The notes under the pieces: generated by a model | Seen by the model: only the letters and a program-made list of their open reading frames with translations | Databases searched by the model: none | What the model was told of the DNA's origin: nothing | Source: Prauserella rugosa | GTDB lineage: Bacteria; Actinomycetota; Actinomycetes; Mycobacteriales; Pseudonocardiaceae | DNA: 64,000 bases | Direction of reading: 5' to 3' | Assembly: GCF_000719975.1 (NCBI RefSeq) | Contig: NZ_JOIJ01000001.1 | Coordinates: forward strand, 186,001-250,000 | Program-made: the position numbers and the translations under genes | Shown here: positions 52,515 through 61,536 of the stretch, in pieces | How positions within the stretch are numbered: position 1 is the stretch's first letter | Layout: every line of letters begins with the position of its first letter

Positions 52515-52622
52515 GTCAAGATGGGAACCGCCTGTTACCGAGCCGATGGGCGGAGATCACCATGAACCGTGGTGCTCGCGGCCGGTCGCAGCCGCGCAGG
52601 CCGCACGAGGAGGTTTCGCAGC

Positions 52623-53783
52623 ATGGCCGATCCCCGGACAGTCCGGCAGATGAACCGGCAGCACCTGCTCGAACTGTTCAGCGACGGGCGCCCGCGCTCG
52701 CGTGCGGCGGTCGCCCGCGCCACCGGCCTGACCAAACCCTCGGTGGCATCGATCGTCGACGGCCTGTTGGAGGAGAAGCTGCTGGTCCCAGCCGGCGTGG
52801 GCGAAGCAGGCGTCGTCGGGGGCCGTAGGCCGAACCTCGTGGTCTTCAATCCGGACGCGCGCGCCTACGTCGGCGTGCACCTGGGCGTGCACCGCAGCTC
52901 GGTCGCGGTGGCCGACGCGCTCGGCCGAACCCTGGCCCAGGCGACCGTGCCCAGCGCGGTCGGCGACCCCGCGGCCGGCGTGCGTCAGCTGGGGCCGCTG
53001 GTCCGCGAGACGGCCGAGCAGGCGGGTGTGCCCGTCGAGCGCATCGCCTCGGTGGGGGTCTCGGTCGCCGGCCTCGTCGACCACCGCACCGGGCACTGCC
53101 TGCTCGCGCCGAACCTGGACTGGCACGACGTCCCGCTGAGGGAGTGGGTCGAGGAACTGTTCGGCGTCCCCGCCGTGATCTACAACGAAGCCCATGCCGG
53201 TGCGCTGGCGGAACAGCGCTTCGGCTGCGGCAACGGGGTTGCCAACTTCGTACGGATCATGGTCAGCGCGGGCATCGGTGCCGGCGTCGTGCTCGACTCC
53301 CGGCTGTTCTCCGGAGCGGCCGGAATCGGCGGAGAGATCGGCCACTGCCGGGTCGAGGACGACGGCAGGCCGTGCGCCTGCGGCAACATCGGATGTCTCG
53401 AGAGCGTCGCCTCCCAGCCCGCGATCCTGCAGTCGGCCCGCGAGGCCGCCGAAGAAGCGGCCACCGACCTCGCATCCAGCTGCGACATCGACGACGTGCT
53501 GACGGCCGCAGCGCTCGGCGACGCCGCGGCGGTGGCTGCGGTGGAGCGTGCGGGAACCGGGATGGGCCGCGCGATCGGCTACCTCCTCAACGTGCTCAAT
53601 CCCGACCTCGTCGTCCTCGGCGGCGCGGTCGCCGGCGCAGGCGACGTGCTGTGGCGCCCGCTGGAACAGGCCGTTCGGCACTCCTCGCTGTCGCAGTCCT
53701 CCTGCAGCGTGGTGGCGAGCTCGCTGACCGACGCCGAACTCGACGGCGCCGTGCTGCTGGCCCGCGAAACCGTCACCCTGTGA
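52623..53783 (+). CDS. xylR: ROK-family xylose repressor
   Basis: 386 residues. An N-terminal winged helix (MNRQHLLELFSDGRPRSRAAVARATGLTKPSVASIVDGLL) is followed by the ROK sugar-kinase-like fold with GIGAGVVLDSRLFSGAAGIGGEIGH and the zinc motif C-A-C-G-N-I-G-C-L-E. It lacks nothing obvious of the fold, but such regulators bind sugar rather than phosphorylate it. The ATG at 52623 has GAGGAGG 9 bases upstream. Divergent from the transporter-xylA-xylB operon. Confidence 0.92.
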   Translation: MADPRTVRQMNRQHLLELFSDGRPRSRAAVARATGLTKPSVASIVDGLLEEKLLVPAGVGEAGVVGGRRPNLVVFNPDARAYVGVHLGVHRSSVAVADALGRTLAQATVPSAVGDPAAGVRQLGPLVRETAEQAGVPVERIASVGVSVAGLVDHRTGHCLLAPNLDWHDVPLREWVEELFGVPAVIYNEAHAGALAEQRFGCGNGVANFVRIMVSAGIGAGVVLDSRLFSGAAGIGGEIGHCRVEDDGRPCACGNIGCLESVASQPAILQSAREAAEEAATDLASSCDIDDVLTAAALGDAAAVAAVERAGTGMGRAIGYLLNVLNPDLVVLGGAVAGAGDVLWRPLEQAVRHSSLSQSSCSVVASSLTDAELDGAVLLARETVTL

Positions 53784-54004
53784 GCAGTCGCGCGGTGAGC
53801 AGCTGTCACCCGACATGCACTCGGTCGCGTCACCGGGTGGTGGCCACAGGCACCACCGGCATGCACGGTCCCGGCTTGGTCCGAGTGCCTCCTCGTCTGG
53901 CCTCATCGGCCGACCCGTCCGAGATACCCACAGGGCACGCTGCCTGCGGAAGGCGGCAGGCTCACCTCACAGGGACGCGACGACTCGAGCCCACTGTGGC
54001 ACAC

Positions 54005-54020
54005 TTGAACGTATGTTCGG
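54005..54020. promoter_or_regulatory. LexA (SOS)-like box at the dprA-like gene
   Basis: TTGAACGTATGTTCGG matches the SOS box TCGAAC-N4-GTTCGA at 10 of 12 defined positions and contains the ATG at 54013 by chance of the palindrome. If translation starts at GTG 54082 instead, the box lies in the promoter region of the DprA-like/phosphoribosyltransferase pair. Confidence 0.45.
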
Positions 54021-54999
54021 ATACGGCGAGTCGTGGGGCGGTCCCGGCGCAGCACACGGCCTGAGTCGTAGGCTTGGCCACGTGCAGGAAACCGGGGACG
54101 ACGCCGAGCGTGCAGCGCTGGTTGCACTGCTGCGCACACGCCCGGGTGGCGAGAACTGGCGCAGTCTGACCGAGGATGTCGCGACGCGCTCGAGTGCACT
54201 GGCAGTGTGGAACGAGCGCTGCCCCGCCGAGCTGTTCCCCACGCCCCAGGGACCTTCCGAGCAGCTGTCGGCCGCCGCACGTGATATCGCCGCGTGGCGA
54301 GCCGAAGGCCTCGGCTTCATGACGTTTCTGGACTGTGACTTCCCGGCGCAGCTACGGGAAATCCACGAGGTTCCGCCCGTACTGTTCCATCGAGGAAGGC
54401 TCGTTCCTGACGACGTCGGCATGTCGGTGGTCGGGTCCCGCAAGGCTTCGCAGCGGGGTCTGGACATCGCCCGCACGATTGCTCAAGGACTCGTGGAACG
54501 AGACATCACCGTCATCTCGGGACTGGCGCACGGCATCGACACCGCAGCTCACACGCAGGCGCTGGAAGACGGTGGGAGGACGGTCGCGATCATCGGAACC
54601 GGCCTTCGCCGCAGTTACCCCGCCGACAACGCACCGCTCCAGCAGCGGATCGCCGCACAGGGGCTGGTCCTGTCGCAGTTCTGGCCCGACGCCGCTCCCA
54701 CGAGACACAGCTTCCCGATGCGCAACGCGGTCATGTCCGGCTACGGACGGGCCACGATCATCGTGGAGGCCGGCGAATACAGCGGCGCCCGCATCCAGGC
54801 ACGGCAGGCTGTCGCCCACGGCCGCACCGTGATCCTCACCGACCGTGTCGTCGAGTCCAATGCCTGGGCCCGCGATCTCGTGCACCGACCCGGCGTACAT
54901 GTCGCCAGGGGGACGGCGGACGTGATGTCGAAGGCCGAGGAAATCGCAGCGGCGGATCGCGACATCGACGAGCTGATCGCGCTCACAGCCGCACAGTGA
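54013..54999 (+). CDS. DprA-like SLOG-fold protein
   Basis: 328 residues from ATG 54013 (305 from GTG 54082, where homology seems to begin: ERAALVALLRTRPGGENW). It has the DprA Rossmann-like core: FPAQLREIHEVPPVLFHRG, MSVVGSRKASQRGLDIARTIAQGL, TVISGLAHGIDTAAH and AIIGTGLRRSYPADNAPLQQRI, ending IIVEAGEYSGARIQARQAVAHGRTV. The C-terminal winged helix of competence DprA is absent. The stop overlaps the next gene (GTGA). Classical DprA loads RecA on incoming ssDNA, but here the coupled phosphoribosyltransferase hints at a nucleotide-centred role. Confidence 0.85.
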   Translation: MFGYGESWGGPGAAHGLSRRLGHVQETGDDAERAALVALLRTRPGGENWRSLTEDVATRSSALAVWNERCPAELFPTPQGPSEQLSAAARDIAAWRAEGLGFMTFLDCDFPAQLREIHEVPPVLFHRGRLVPDDVGMSVVGSRKASQRGLDIARTIAQGLVERDITVISGLAHGIDTAAHTQALEDGGRTVAIIGTGLRRSYPADNAPLQQRIAAQGLVLSQFWPDAAPTRHSFPMRNAVMSGYGRATIIVEAGEYSGARIQARQAVAHGRTVILTDRVVESNAWARDLVHRPGVHVARGTADVMSKAEEIAAADRDIDELIALTAAQ

Positions 55000-55781
55000 C
55001 CGATTCCGGACTTACGACACGGCTTGTCCGGCGAGTCCGGACGCAAGTCGGCGGATTCTTCAGCAATACGCTGCGCGGAACCGCCGGCGTCTGCCCGGCG
55101 TGCACCGGACCAGCCACCTCCGGTCTCTGCCCTCAGTGCCGCAGCGCGCACACGAATCACAGAGGCCACCTGGCAGACCTCGTCGTCCCACTGGCCTATG
55201 CACAGGGCAGGAGGAACCCACGCCACCAGTCTGAACACCACATGTACATGTACAAAAGGTCTCCGCCTGCGCCGAGATGCGTGCAGGACCTCAAGCTCAT
55301 GATGGCCGCTGCCACCGCCGTGCACGGCCCCTGTATCGCTCGCGTGACCGGATGGTGGGATGTCCTGACCTTTGTGCCATCCAGGAGCCACCCCGGGCCC
55401 TCGCACCCGGTGGTGAACCTTGCCCGCCAGGTGGTCACTCCGCCCGACAAGACACCTACGCGGGTACTTCTCGAACCAGGACCTGGCTACGACGAACCGC
55501 CGTACCGCGCACCGCGACGGGACCGATTCCGACTCTCCGACACGTTCGAGGGTGCCGTGTCGGGACGGCACGTCCTGGTCGTGGACGACACCTGGGTTTC
55601 GGGAGACAAGGGACAGTCGGCGGCGCTGACCCTGAAGGCTGCAGGTGCCTCGACGGTGACCGTGCTCTGCGTCGCACGGTGGCTGCGGGCCGACTGGCCC
55701 GACCACGAGGACCTGATCACCAGGCTCGAGCAGCCTTACGATCCGCTCTGTTGCCCGGTCAGCGGCGGTACGTGCGAATAG
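54996..55781 (+). CDS. ComF-like phosphoribosyltransferase with N-terminal zinc motif
   Basis: 261 residues. An N-terminal pair of CxxC motifs (CPACTGPATSGLCPQC) resembles the ComF zinc ribbon. The PRTase fold ends with the PRPP-binding loop VLVVDDTWVSGDKGQSAALTLKAAGAS. The centre contains an unusual stretch (MYMYKRS; LMMAAATAVHG) different from ComF. Codon use near 55230-55270 is more A/T-rich than in neighbouring genes. It is translationally coupled to the DprA-like gene. Substrate unknown. Confidence 0.85.
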   Translation: MTDSGLTTRLVRRVRTQVGGFFSNTLRGTAGVCPACTGPATSGLCPQCRSAHTNHRGHLADLVVPLAYAQGRRNPRHQSEHHMYMYKRSPPAPRCVQDLKLMMAAATAVHGPCIARVTGWWDVLTFVPSRSHPGPSHPVVNLARQVVTPPDKTPTRVLLEPGPGYDEPPYRAPRRDRFRLSDTFEGAVSGRHVLVVDDTWVSGDKGQSAALTLKAAGASTVTVLCVARWLRADWPDHEDLITRLEQPYDPLCCPVSGGTCE

Positions 55782-55820
55782 TGACGACCTAAGCATTTCT
55801 GGCTGCGGCCACAGGCACTA

Positions 55821-57533
55821 ATGTTCGTCCTGACGCTGCTCACACATCCCGTCGCGATCATGGTTCGCATGGCTGCGGGGTTCGACGGTGGGAGTGGGGT
55901 ACGCACGCGGGCTCTGACGGCATGGCCGGCGACAGTGCCAGCGACGGTGCTGGCGACGGTGCTGCTGGGCGTGGTCGCGCTGACCGGGTGCAGCGCACCG
56001 GCGCAGACGCAGGAGCCGGATCCGAAGCGCAAGCCCAACGTGGTCGTCGTGATGACCGACGACCAGTGGCTCGAGTCCATGCGGGTCATGCCACGGACGC
56101 AGCGCCTCATCGGCGACGCGGGCGTGACGTTCGACCGGCACTACGCCTCGTTCCCCCTGTGCTGCCCTTCCCGGTCGACGTTCCTCAGTGGACAGTTCGC
56201 GCACAACAACGGGGTTCGGCACAACTATCCGCCGCAGGGCGGCTATCTCAACCTCGACGAGCAGGACACCCTGCCCGTGTGGATGCAGCGGGCGGGCTAC
56301 ACCACATCACACATCGGCAAGTACCCGAACGGCTACGGCTACCGGGACGAGACCGAGGTGCCGCCGGGCTGGGACGAATGGCGCGGCTCGGTCGACCCCA
56401 CCACGTACCGCATGTGGGGATACCGGCTGAACGAGAACGGGAGACTCCACAGCTACGGCGCCTCGCACATCGAGGACCCGAATCTGTACCAGACCGACGT
56501 GTACCGGGACAAAGGCGCGGACTTCATCAGGCGGCACGCGAAGACACGTAAGCCGTTCTTCCTGAGTATGGCGTTCCTGGCGCCCCACTCGGAGAACACG
56601 GGGGTCGGACCCGCACCGCGGCCCGCGCCACGGCACGAGGGCGCGTTCGCAGGCGAATCCCTGCCCACCGGCCCCGGTTTCGACGAGCGCGACCTGAGCG
56701 ACAAGCCCACGTTCCTGCAACGCAGACCACGACTCGACACGGCCGACCGGGCGAGGATCACCGAGAGCTACCGCGGTCGGCTGGCATCGCTGCAGGCCGT
56801 GGACGAGGCCGTGCAGAAGCTCATCGACACGCTCCGATCCACCGGTCAACTGGACAACACGTACGTACTGTTCACATCGGACAACGGGTTCTTCTTCGGC
56901 CAACACCGCGTGCACACCGGCAAGTACCTGCCGCACGAGGCGTCGTCCCACGTGCCGATGCTGATCCGCGGCCCCGGTCTGCCTGCCGGCCTGCACTCCA
57001 GGGAGCTGACCAACAACGTCGATCTGACCGCGACGATCGCCGAGATCGCCGGCGCCGAGCCCGGACACGCGCTCGACGGGCGGTCCCTTCTGCCGTACGC
57101 CCAGAACCCGGATCGGCGCACCACGCGACCGATGCTGCACGAGGCCGCGACCGGTGCGCGTCCCGATGCGCTGAAGGCCGAGGACGAACGTGGGCTCGAC
57201 GGCGCGTCCGGCCGAGCGGCGGCGGGCGGAAACCTGGATCAGGAAGGCGCGGCGTGGTCCAGGGTCAAGCCCGACCCGAAGGAGAAGGGGGAGGTCATCT
57301 CGGCGTCCTACGAGGCGATCCGCACCGACCGCTACCTCTACATCCGCTACGCCAAGGGAGATCGGGAGCTCTACGACCTGCGCACGGACCCGCACGAGCT
57401 GACCTCGCGCCACGACGACCCCCGCTACGCCGCCACGCGCCGCTTCCTCGACCGGCACCTCGACGAACTCCAGGGCTGCCGAGGTGAGGAGTGTCGACAG
57501 GAGATCCCGCAGGCCCCCGCACCGACGTCGTGA
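55821..57533 (+). CDS. Lipoprotein sulfatase (arylsulfatase type)
   Basis: 570 residues from ATG 55821; ATG 55869 is an equally possible start. A signal segment ends in lipobox ALTGCS. The sulfatase domain starts KPNVVVVMTDDQW (metal Asp pair); the formylglycine motif is C-C-P-S-R (first Cys modified) in FPLCCPSRSTFLSG. HIGKYPNGYG, FTSDNGFFFGQHR and the C-terminal ELYDLRTDPHE are typical. It would desulfate an extracellular substrate. No formylglycine-generating enzyme gene is in the window. A 12-bp ACGGTGCTGGCG-like repeat encodes ATVLATVL in the signal peptide. Confidence 0.93.
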   Translation: MFVLTLLTHPVAIMVRMAAGFDGGSGVRTRALTAWPATVPATVLATVLLGVVALTGCSAPAQTQEPDPKRKPNVVVVMTDDQWLESMRVMPRTQRLIGDAGVTFDRHYASFPLCCPSRSTFLSGQFAHNNGVRHNYPPQGGYLNLDEQDTLPVWMQRAGYTTSHIGKYPNGYGYRDETEVPPGWDEWRGSVDPTTYRMWGYRLNENGRLHSYGASHIEDPNLYQTDVYRDKGADFIRRHAKTRKPFFLSMAFLAPHSENTGVGPAPRPAPRHEGAFAGESLPTGPGFDERDLSDKPTFLQRRPRLDTADRARITESYRGRLASLQAVDEAVQKLIDTLRSTGQLDNTYVLFTSDNGFFFGQHRVHTGKYLPHEASSHVPMLIRGPGLPAGLHSRELTNNVDLTATIAEIAGAEPGHALDGRSLLPYAQNPDRRTTRPMLHEAATGARPDALKAEDERGLDGASGRAAAGGNLDQEGAAWSRVKPDPKEKGEVISASYEAIRTDRYLYIRYAKGDRELYDLRTDPHELTSRHDDPRYAATRRFLDRHLDELQGCRGEECRQEIPQAPAPTS

Positions 57534-57640
57534 GTGACCGGCGGCGTTCGCCGAGTCACCGGGAAATCGAGTCGCGGGCCTGCGCCGAGAACAGTACGTT
57601 CGGCCCGACACCGCCAGGTTCTCGAACGAAGGCGCCTTCC

Positions 57641-58426
57641 GTGCGAATCGGACTGACGATACTGCCGGAACACCCGAAAGCGGCCGCGCGCGACATCTGG
57701 GCACAGGTCGAGGAGGCCGGTTTCGACCACGGGTGGACGTTCGACCACATCGGCTGGGAAGGGCTGCTCGATGAGCCCTGGTACGGCGCAGTATCGACCT
57801 TGTCGCTGGCAGCGTTGTCGACCACCCGGCTCGAGATCGGCCCACTGGTGGGGAATCCGAATGTGCGCGGACCGGTGGCCTTCGCCCGCGAGCTGATCGG
57901 TCTCGACGAGCTCAGCGACGGGCGGCTCACGCTCGGCGTCGGCGCGGGAGCGGCCACCGGCTACGACGTCGATGCCGCCGATGCGCCGCCGCCGCGCAGC
58001 AGAATGCGCCGATTCCGCGAGTTCGTCGAGTTCCTCGACCGCCTGCTCACCGAGGACCGCGTCTCCTACACCGGCGAGTACTACACGGCACTGGATGCAC
58101 GTCATGCGCCGGGCTGCCGACGACGACCGCGGTTGCCGTTTCTCGTCGCAGCAAACGGCGTGCGGTCGGTGACGCTCGCAGCGCGTCAGGGACAGGGCTG
58201 GGTCACGATCGGCGGCATGGCCGACACACTCGACGACTGGTGGCATCTCGTCACGGCCGCGTCCGAGCGGATGACCACCGCACTCGAACAGGCCGGGCGC
58301 GCCGACGACACCGACTTCCGGCGTGTGCTGCAGACCGATGCGGCTCCCGTGCTCAGTATCCAGTCGGCCGAGTGTTTCGCGGATTTCGTGGGCCTTGCCG
58401 TCGTTTCGTTAACGGTTTACCGTTAA
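57641..58426 (+). CDS. LLM-class flavin-dependent oxidoreductase, 3' end replaced
   Basis: 261 residues from the GTG at 57641. The F420/FMN luciferase-like fold is clear: IGLTILPEHP, AGFDHGWTFDHIGW, LEIGPLVGNPNVRGPV, LTLGVGAGAATGYD, LPFLVAANGVRSVTLAARQGQGWVT. Family members normally continue about 30 residues after the SAECFADFVG block with a VVVHWPR-like strand. Here the frame diverges after that block and the last residues (VSLTVYR) are encoded by the left arm of the palindrome at 58399. It is therefore probably a truncated, perhaps inactive, copy. It overlaps the out-of-frame end of nothing else. Confidence 0.75.
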   Translation: MRIGLTILPEHPKAAARDIWAQVEEAGFDHGWTFDHIGWEGLLDEPWYGAVSTLSLAALSTTRLEIGPLVGNPNVRGPVAFARELIGLDELSDGRLTLGVGAGAATGYDVDAADAPPPRSRMRRFREFVEFLDRLLTEDRVSYTGEYYTALDARHAPGCRRRPRLPFLVAANGVRSVTLAARQGQGWVTIGGMADTLDDWWHLVTAASERMTTALEQAGRADDTDFRRVLQTDAAPVLSIQSAECFADFVGLAVVSLTVYR

Positions 58427-58436
58427 CGAAACGACG
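58399..58436. promoter_or_regulatory. 38-bp palindromic operator of the sugar-acid cassette
   Basis: CGTCGTTTCGTTAACGGT (58399-58416), spacer TT, then ACCGTTAACGAAACGACG (58419-58436): 18-bp arms, perfect. It lies 36 bases before the MFS start and overlaps the stop of the LLM gene. The GGT-TT-ACC centre fits a GntR/FadR-type site, and the GntR gene of the cassette is the likely binder. Confidence 0.75.
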
Positions 58437-58472
58437 ACCGGGTCGCCCGCCGGGTTCAAAGGAGAGCCGTTC

Positions 58473-59786
58473 ATGAAGCCTGAGTCGACGACGCTCAGTG
58501 GGCAGACGTTGGTGCCCACAACACGGACCGGAAAGTATCGCTACGTCGTGTTGGCGATGGTCACACTCGGTATCGCGATCAACTATCTCGACCGGGCCAC
58601 AATCAGCGTCGCGTTGCCGGATATGCAGGCAGACCTGGGCTTCTCCGAAGCCGTGGCAGGCATGGTGCTGGCCGCGTTCTTCTGGACATATGCGGGTGGA
58701 CAGCTTCCGGCCGGATTCCTCGCAGGCAAGTTGGGCCCGCGGAAACTGGTCACGTTGTCGGCGCTGGTGTTCGGACTCGTCACGATGCTGACGGGACTCG
58801 CGTGGGGCATCGTCTCGCTGGTCGTGTTGCGACTACTACTGGGCCTCGGAGAGTCGCCCGCATATCCCGCGGCGGCCCAGGTGGTATCCGAGTGGTTTCC
58901 GCGCCGTGAGCGGAGCTTCGCCTCCGGCACGTTCAATAACGGCAACCCGATCGGCTCAACACTCTGCATTCCGCTCGTTGCTCTGCTGGTGACAAGCTTG
59001 GGCTGGCGACCTGCTTTTTTTGTGGCAGGCGGGATCGCCGTCGTCTACGCAGCAGCATGGTGGCTGTTCTACCGGTCTCCCCGTGAATCCCAACGACTCA
59101 GCCCCGGTGAGCTCGCACACATCGAGTCCGACCAAGAAACGCGTGCCAACGCAGGCGATGAACCGGTCGCCGTGCCGTGGGGATCACTGTTCCGGCATCG
59201 AACGGTGTGGGCGATGATGATCGGTTTCTTCTGCGTCAACTTCGTCGCCTACTTCTTCATCACATGGTTCCCGACCTACCTGGTCAACACCTACAACCTG
59301 ACCTTGCTGAAGTTCGGGTTCATTGGGATGATCCCGGGCATCGCGTCGATGCTCGGTGGCTGGACGGGTGGACTCGTCTCGGACTGGCTGGTCCGGCGCG
59401 GAACGGATTTGACGAAGGCCCGCAAGATCTGCCTGGTCGGCGGCCTGCTCGGCACGTCCGTGATCGCACTCGCAGTTGTCTCACCCAGCGTCACCACGGC
59501 GCTGGTTGCGTTGTCGGTCTCGTATTTCTCCAGCACGTTCGCTGCCGCATCGGTGTGGTGCCTTCCGGCCGACGTCGCGCCGACAGCAGCACACGTGGGA
59601 TCACTCGGTGGCATCCAGAACGCGGCGAGCAATTGCGCCGGCATCGTGTCGCCCGTGCTGATCGGTGTCATCACCGGAATGACGTCGTCGTTCGCCGTCC
59701 CGATGCTCATCGCAGGCTGCGTGGCCATCATCGGTGCACTGAACTACGCGTTCTTCCTTCCGCGATTGCGGCCTCTCGAGCCGTGA
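58473..59786 (+). CDS. MFS transporter of the anion:cation symporter (sugar-acid) family
   Basis: 437 residues, twelve membrane segments. TLGIAINYLDRATISVALPDMQADLGFSEAVAGM is the ACS-family N-terminus shared by hexuronate, galactonate and phthalate porters; GLGESPAYPAAAQVVSEWFPRRERSFASG is the loop signature. Expected proton-driven uptake of an organic or sugar acid. The ATG has AAAGGAG 8 bases upstream. The gene is noticeably richer in A/T than its surroundings (for example a T7 run near 59016), which hints at transfer. Confidence 0.92.
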   Translation: MKPESTTLSGQTLVPTTRTGKYRYVVLAMVTLGIAINYLDRATISVALPDMQADLGFSEAVAGMVLAAFFWTYAGGQLPAGFLAGKLGPRKLVTLSALVFGLVTMLTGLAWGIVSLVVLRLLLGLGESPAYPAAAQVVSEWFPRRERSFASGTFNNGNPIGSTLCIPLVALLVTSLGWRPAFFVAGGIAVVYAAAWWLFYRSPRESQRLSPGELAHIESDQETRANAGDEPVAVPWGSLFRHRTVWAMMIGFFCVNFVAYFFITWFPTYLVNTYNLTLLKFGFIGMIPGIASMLGGWTGGLVSDWLVRRGTDLTKARKICLVGGLLGTSVIALAVVSPSVTTALVALSVSYFSSTFAAASVWCLPADVAPTAAHVGSLGGIQNAASNCAGIVSPVLIGVITGMTSSFAVPMLIAGCVAIIGALNYAFFLPRLRPLEP

Positions 59787-59820
59787 TCACAAGCCCGTCA
59801 CAACCTCCGAAGGGAACACC

Positions 59821-60696
59821 ATGACCGCGCCGAACCGGCCGATCATCCTCACCGCAGCGCCCGTCGGCTTTTCCAGGGACGGCTCACTCGATCTCGGGGC
59901 CTCACGGCGCATCCTCGAATTCATCGCCTCGTCCGGCACCGACGGCGCCTTCGTACTCGGCACGACCGGCGAGTTTCCCAGCCTGACGCAGCAGGAACGA
60001 CACGAGCTCACGAAACTCAGCCTCGACGTCCTGCGGGGCAAGCGTGTCGTCGTGCACGTCGGTGCTCCCAGCGCCTTCCAGGTACGGGCGTTGTTGGCAG
60101 ATGCCCGTGACCTCGGTGCAACCTCGGTGGGGGTGCTCACGCCGTACTACCTACCCGCGAGTGATGACGCGGTCTTCGATTTCTACCGCTCGATTGCCGC
60201 CGAGGCGGGCGGACTCGACGTGTACGCCTATTTGTTCACAGGCCGCACCGGAAATGCCGTTTCCCCCGATCTACTGGGGAAAATCGCCACTCTCCCGCAC
60301 ATCGTGGGGGCCAAGATCAGCGGTGAGTCCCTCGAAAAGGTGTCGTCCTACCGCGCTGCCGTCCCGGCCGGATTTCAGCTCTTCACGGGCGGAGACCGGG
60401 ACATCGCACGCGTTCGCGCCCACGGGATCGACGGCGTGGTCTCCGGTGTCGCGTCGGTACTACCGGCACCCTTCGTCGCTGTCGCAGACTCGGTCGAGCG
60501 AAGCGACGACGATGCGCTCGCACGACTGCAGCCGGCCGTCGACGACGCCGTCGACACCGTGCTCGGCGATCCCGCGCGGATCAAGGCCGGACTGGCGTTG
60601 CAGGGTGTCGACGCCGGGACGAGCCGCATGGCGCTCGACCCCGTCGACGAAGCCACACGCGCCCAACTCGAGCGCGTGGTCTCCGAACATGGCTGA
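59821..60696 (+). CDS. Dihydrodipicolinate synthase/N-acetylneuraminate lyase family aldolase or dehydratase
   Basis: 291-residue TIM-barrel class I aldolase. GTTGEFPSLTQQERHEL is the pyruvate-binding motif; the Schiff-base Lys is in IVGAKISGESLEK; the usual YNxP tyrosine position reads YAYLFTG, so the motif is altered. Context (acid transporter, GntR regulator, hydroxyacid dehydrogenase) favours cleavage or dehydration of a 2-keto-3-deoxy sugar acid rather than lysine biosynthesis. The start is 34 bases after the MFS stop. Confidence 0.87.
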   Translation: MTAPNRPIILTAAPVGFSRDGSLDLGASRRILEFIASSGTDGAFVLGTTGEFPSLTQQERHELTKLSLDVLRGKRVVVHVGAPSAFQVRALLADARDLGATSVGVLTPYYLPASDDAVFDFYRSIAAEAGGLDVYAYLFTGRTGNAVSPDLLGKIATLPHIVGAKISGESLEKVSSYRAAVPAGFQLFTGGDRDIARVRAHGIDGVVSGVASVLPAPFVAVADSVERSDDDALARLQPAVDDAVDTVLGDPARIKAGLALQGVDAGTSRMALDPVDEATRAQLERVVSEHG

Positions 60697-60760
60697 CCAG
60701 GCGGGCAGAGTCTGCGTCGTCGGTAGCGCCGACACGCCCTCGCCGCCCGCGGACACCGCT

Positions 60761-60779
60761 ATCGTTGACCGTTGACGAT
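60761..60779. promoter_or_regulatory. Second GntR-type operator candidate
   Basis: ATCGTTGACCGTTGACGAT is an imperfect inverted repeat 7 bases before the gntR start. Its halves (TCGTTGAC and CGTTGACGA) resemble the arms of the 58399 palindrome (TCGTTAAC and CGTTAACGA), suggesting autoregulation by the same protein. Confidence 0.5.
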
Positions 60780-60786
60780 GTGAACG

Positions 60787-61473
60787 ATGGAGGGTGAATT
60801 GTCCGACTCGCTCGTCCGCGCCGATTCCCTGGGCGACCGGCTCGCCCGCACGCTGCGCGACCGGATCGTCCGCGGGGAGATCACCCCGGGCACGCACCTC
60901 GTCGAGGACACGGTGGCGGAGAGCTTCGACGTCAGCAGGGGCCCTGTGCGCGACGCCCTCAGGATGTTGCGACTGGAGAACCTCGTCGAGCCGCAGCGAC
61001 GGGGCGTGCACGTGGTCGGGCTCAGCACGACGGACGTCCGCGAGCTGTACGCGATCCGTCAGGCCATCGAGGGCCTGGCAGTGACCACGGCGATCGGCTT
61101 GGGCGAGCACAGGTCCGGTGCGGGAATGGCGCAGGCGTTGCGGGGGATGGCCGACACCGCCACGCCTACTCATGCCGCAAAGTTCGCCGAGTACGACCTG
61201 CTGTTTCACCGCGGCATCTACGAGGCCAGCGGTAATCGCAGGTTGTTGACGATGTGGCTGCAGATCGAGCCGTTGTTCGCCAGCATGCTCGCCGTGACCA
61301 ACAGCGAGGACGAGGACCTCTCGCCGGTGGTCACCGCGCACGAGAAGCTCCGCGACGCGATCGTCGCCGGTGACAACGCCGAGGCGACAGCGCTGCTGAC
61401 AAGCCACCTCGAGGGTTCCGAGAAGCGCATGCTCTCGGCCCTACAACGGATCTGGGCCAACTCGGTGTCCTGA
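60787..61473 (+). CDS. GntR-family (FadR subfamily, FCD domain) regulator
   Basis: 228 residues. A winged helix (LARTLRDRIVRGEITPGTHLVEDTVAESFDVSRGPVRDALRML) is followed by an all-helical FCD domain with metal-binding His/Asp (EYDLLFHRGIYEASGN; SHLEGSEKRML). FCD regulators respond to carboxylates such as sugar acids or lactate. ATG 60787 is used; a TTG at 60799 with GGAGGG 4 bases before it is possible. Probably the local repressor of the cassette. Confidence 0.92.
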   Translation: MEGELSDSLVRADSLGDRLARTLRDRIVRGEITPGTHLVEDTVAESFDVSRGPVRDALRMLRLENLVEPQRRGVHVVGLSTTDVRELYAIRQAIEGLAVTTAIGLGEHRSGAGMAQALRGMADTATPTHAAKFAEYDLLFHRGIYEASGNRRLLTMWLQIEPLFASMLAVTNSEDEDLSPVVTAHEKLRDAIVAGDNAEATALLTSHLEGSEKRMLSALQRIWANSVS

Positions 61474-61536
61474 CGCCGAGACCACTCATTCCACCGCTCG
61501 GCGGTGGGTACGACACACGGAGAGGAACCAGGCCGG

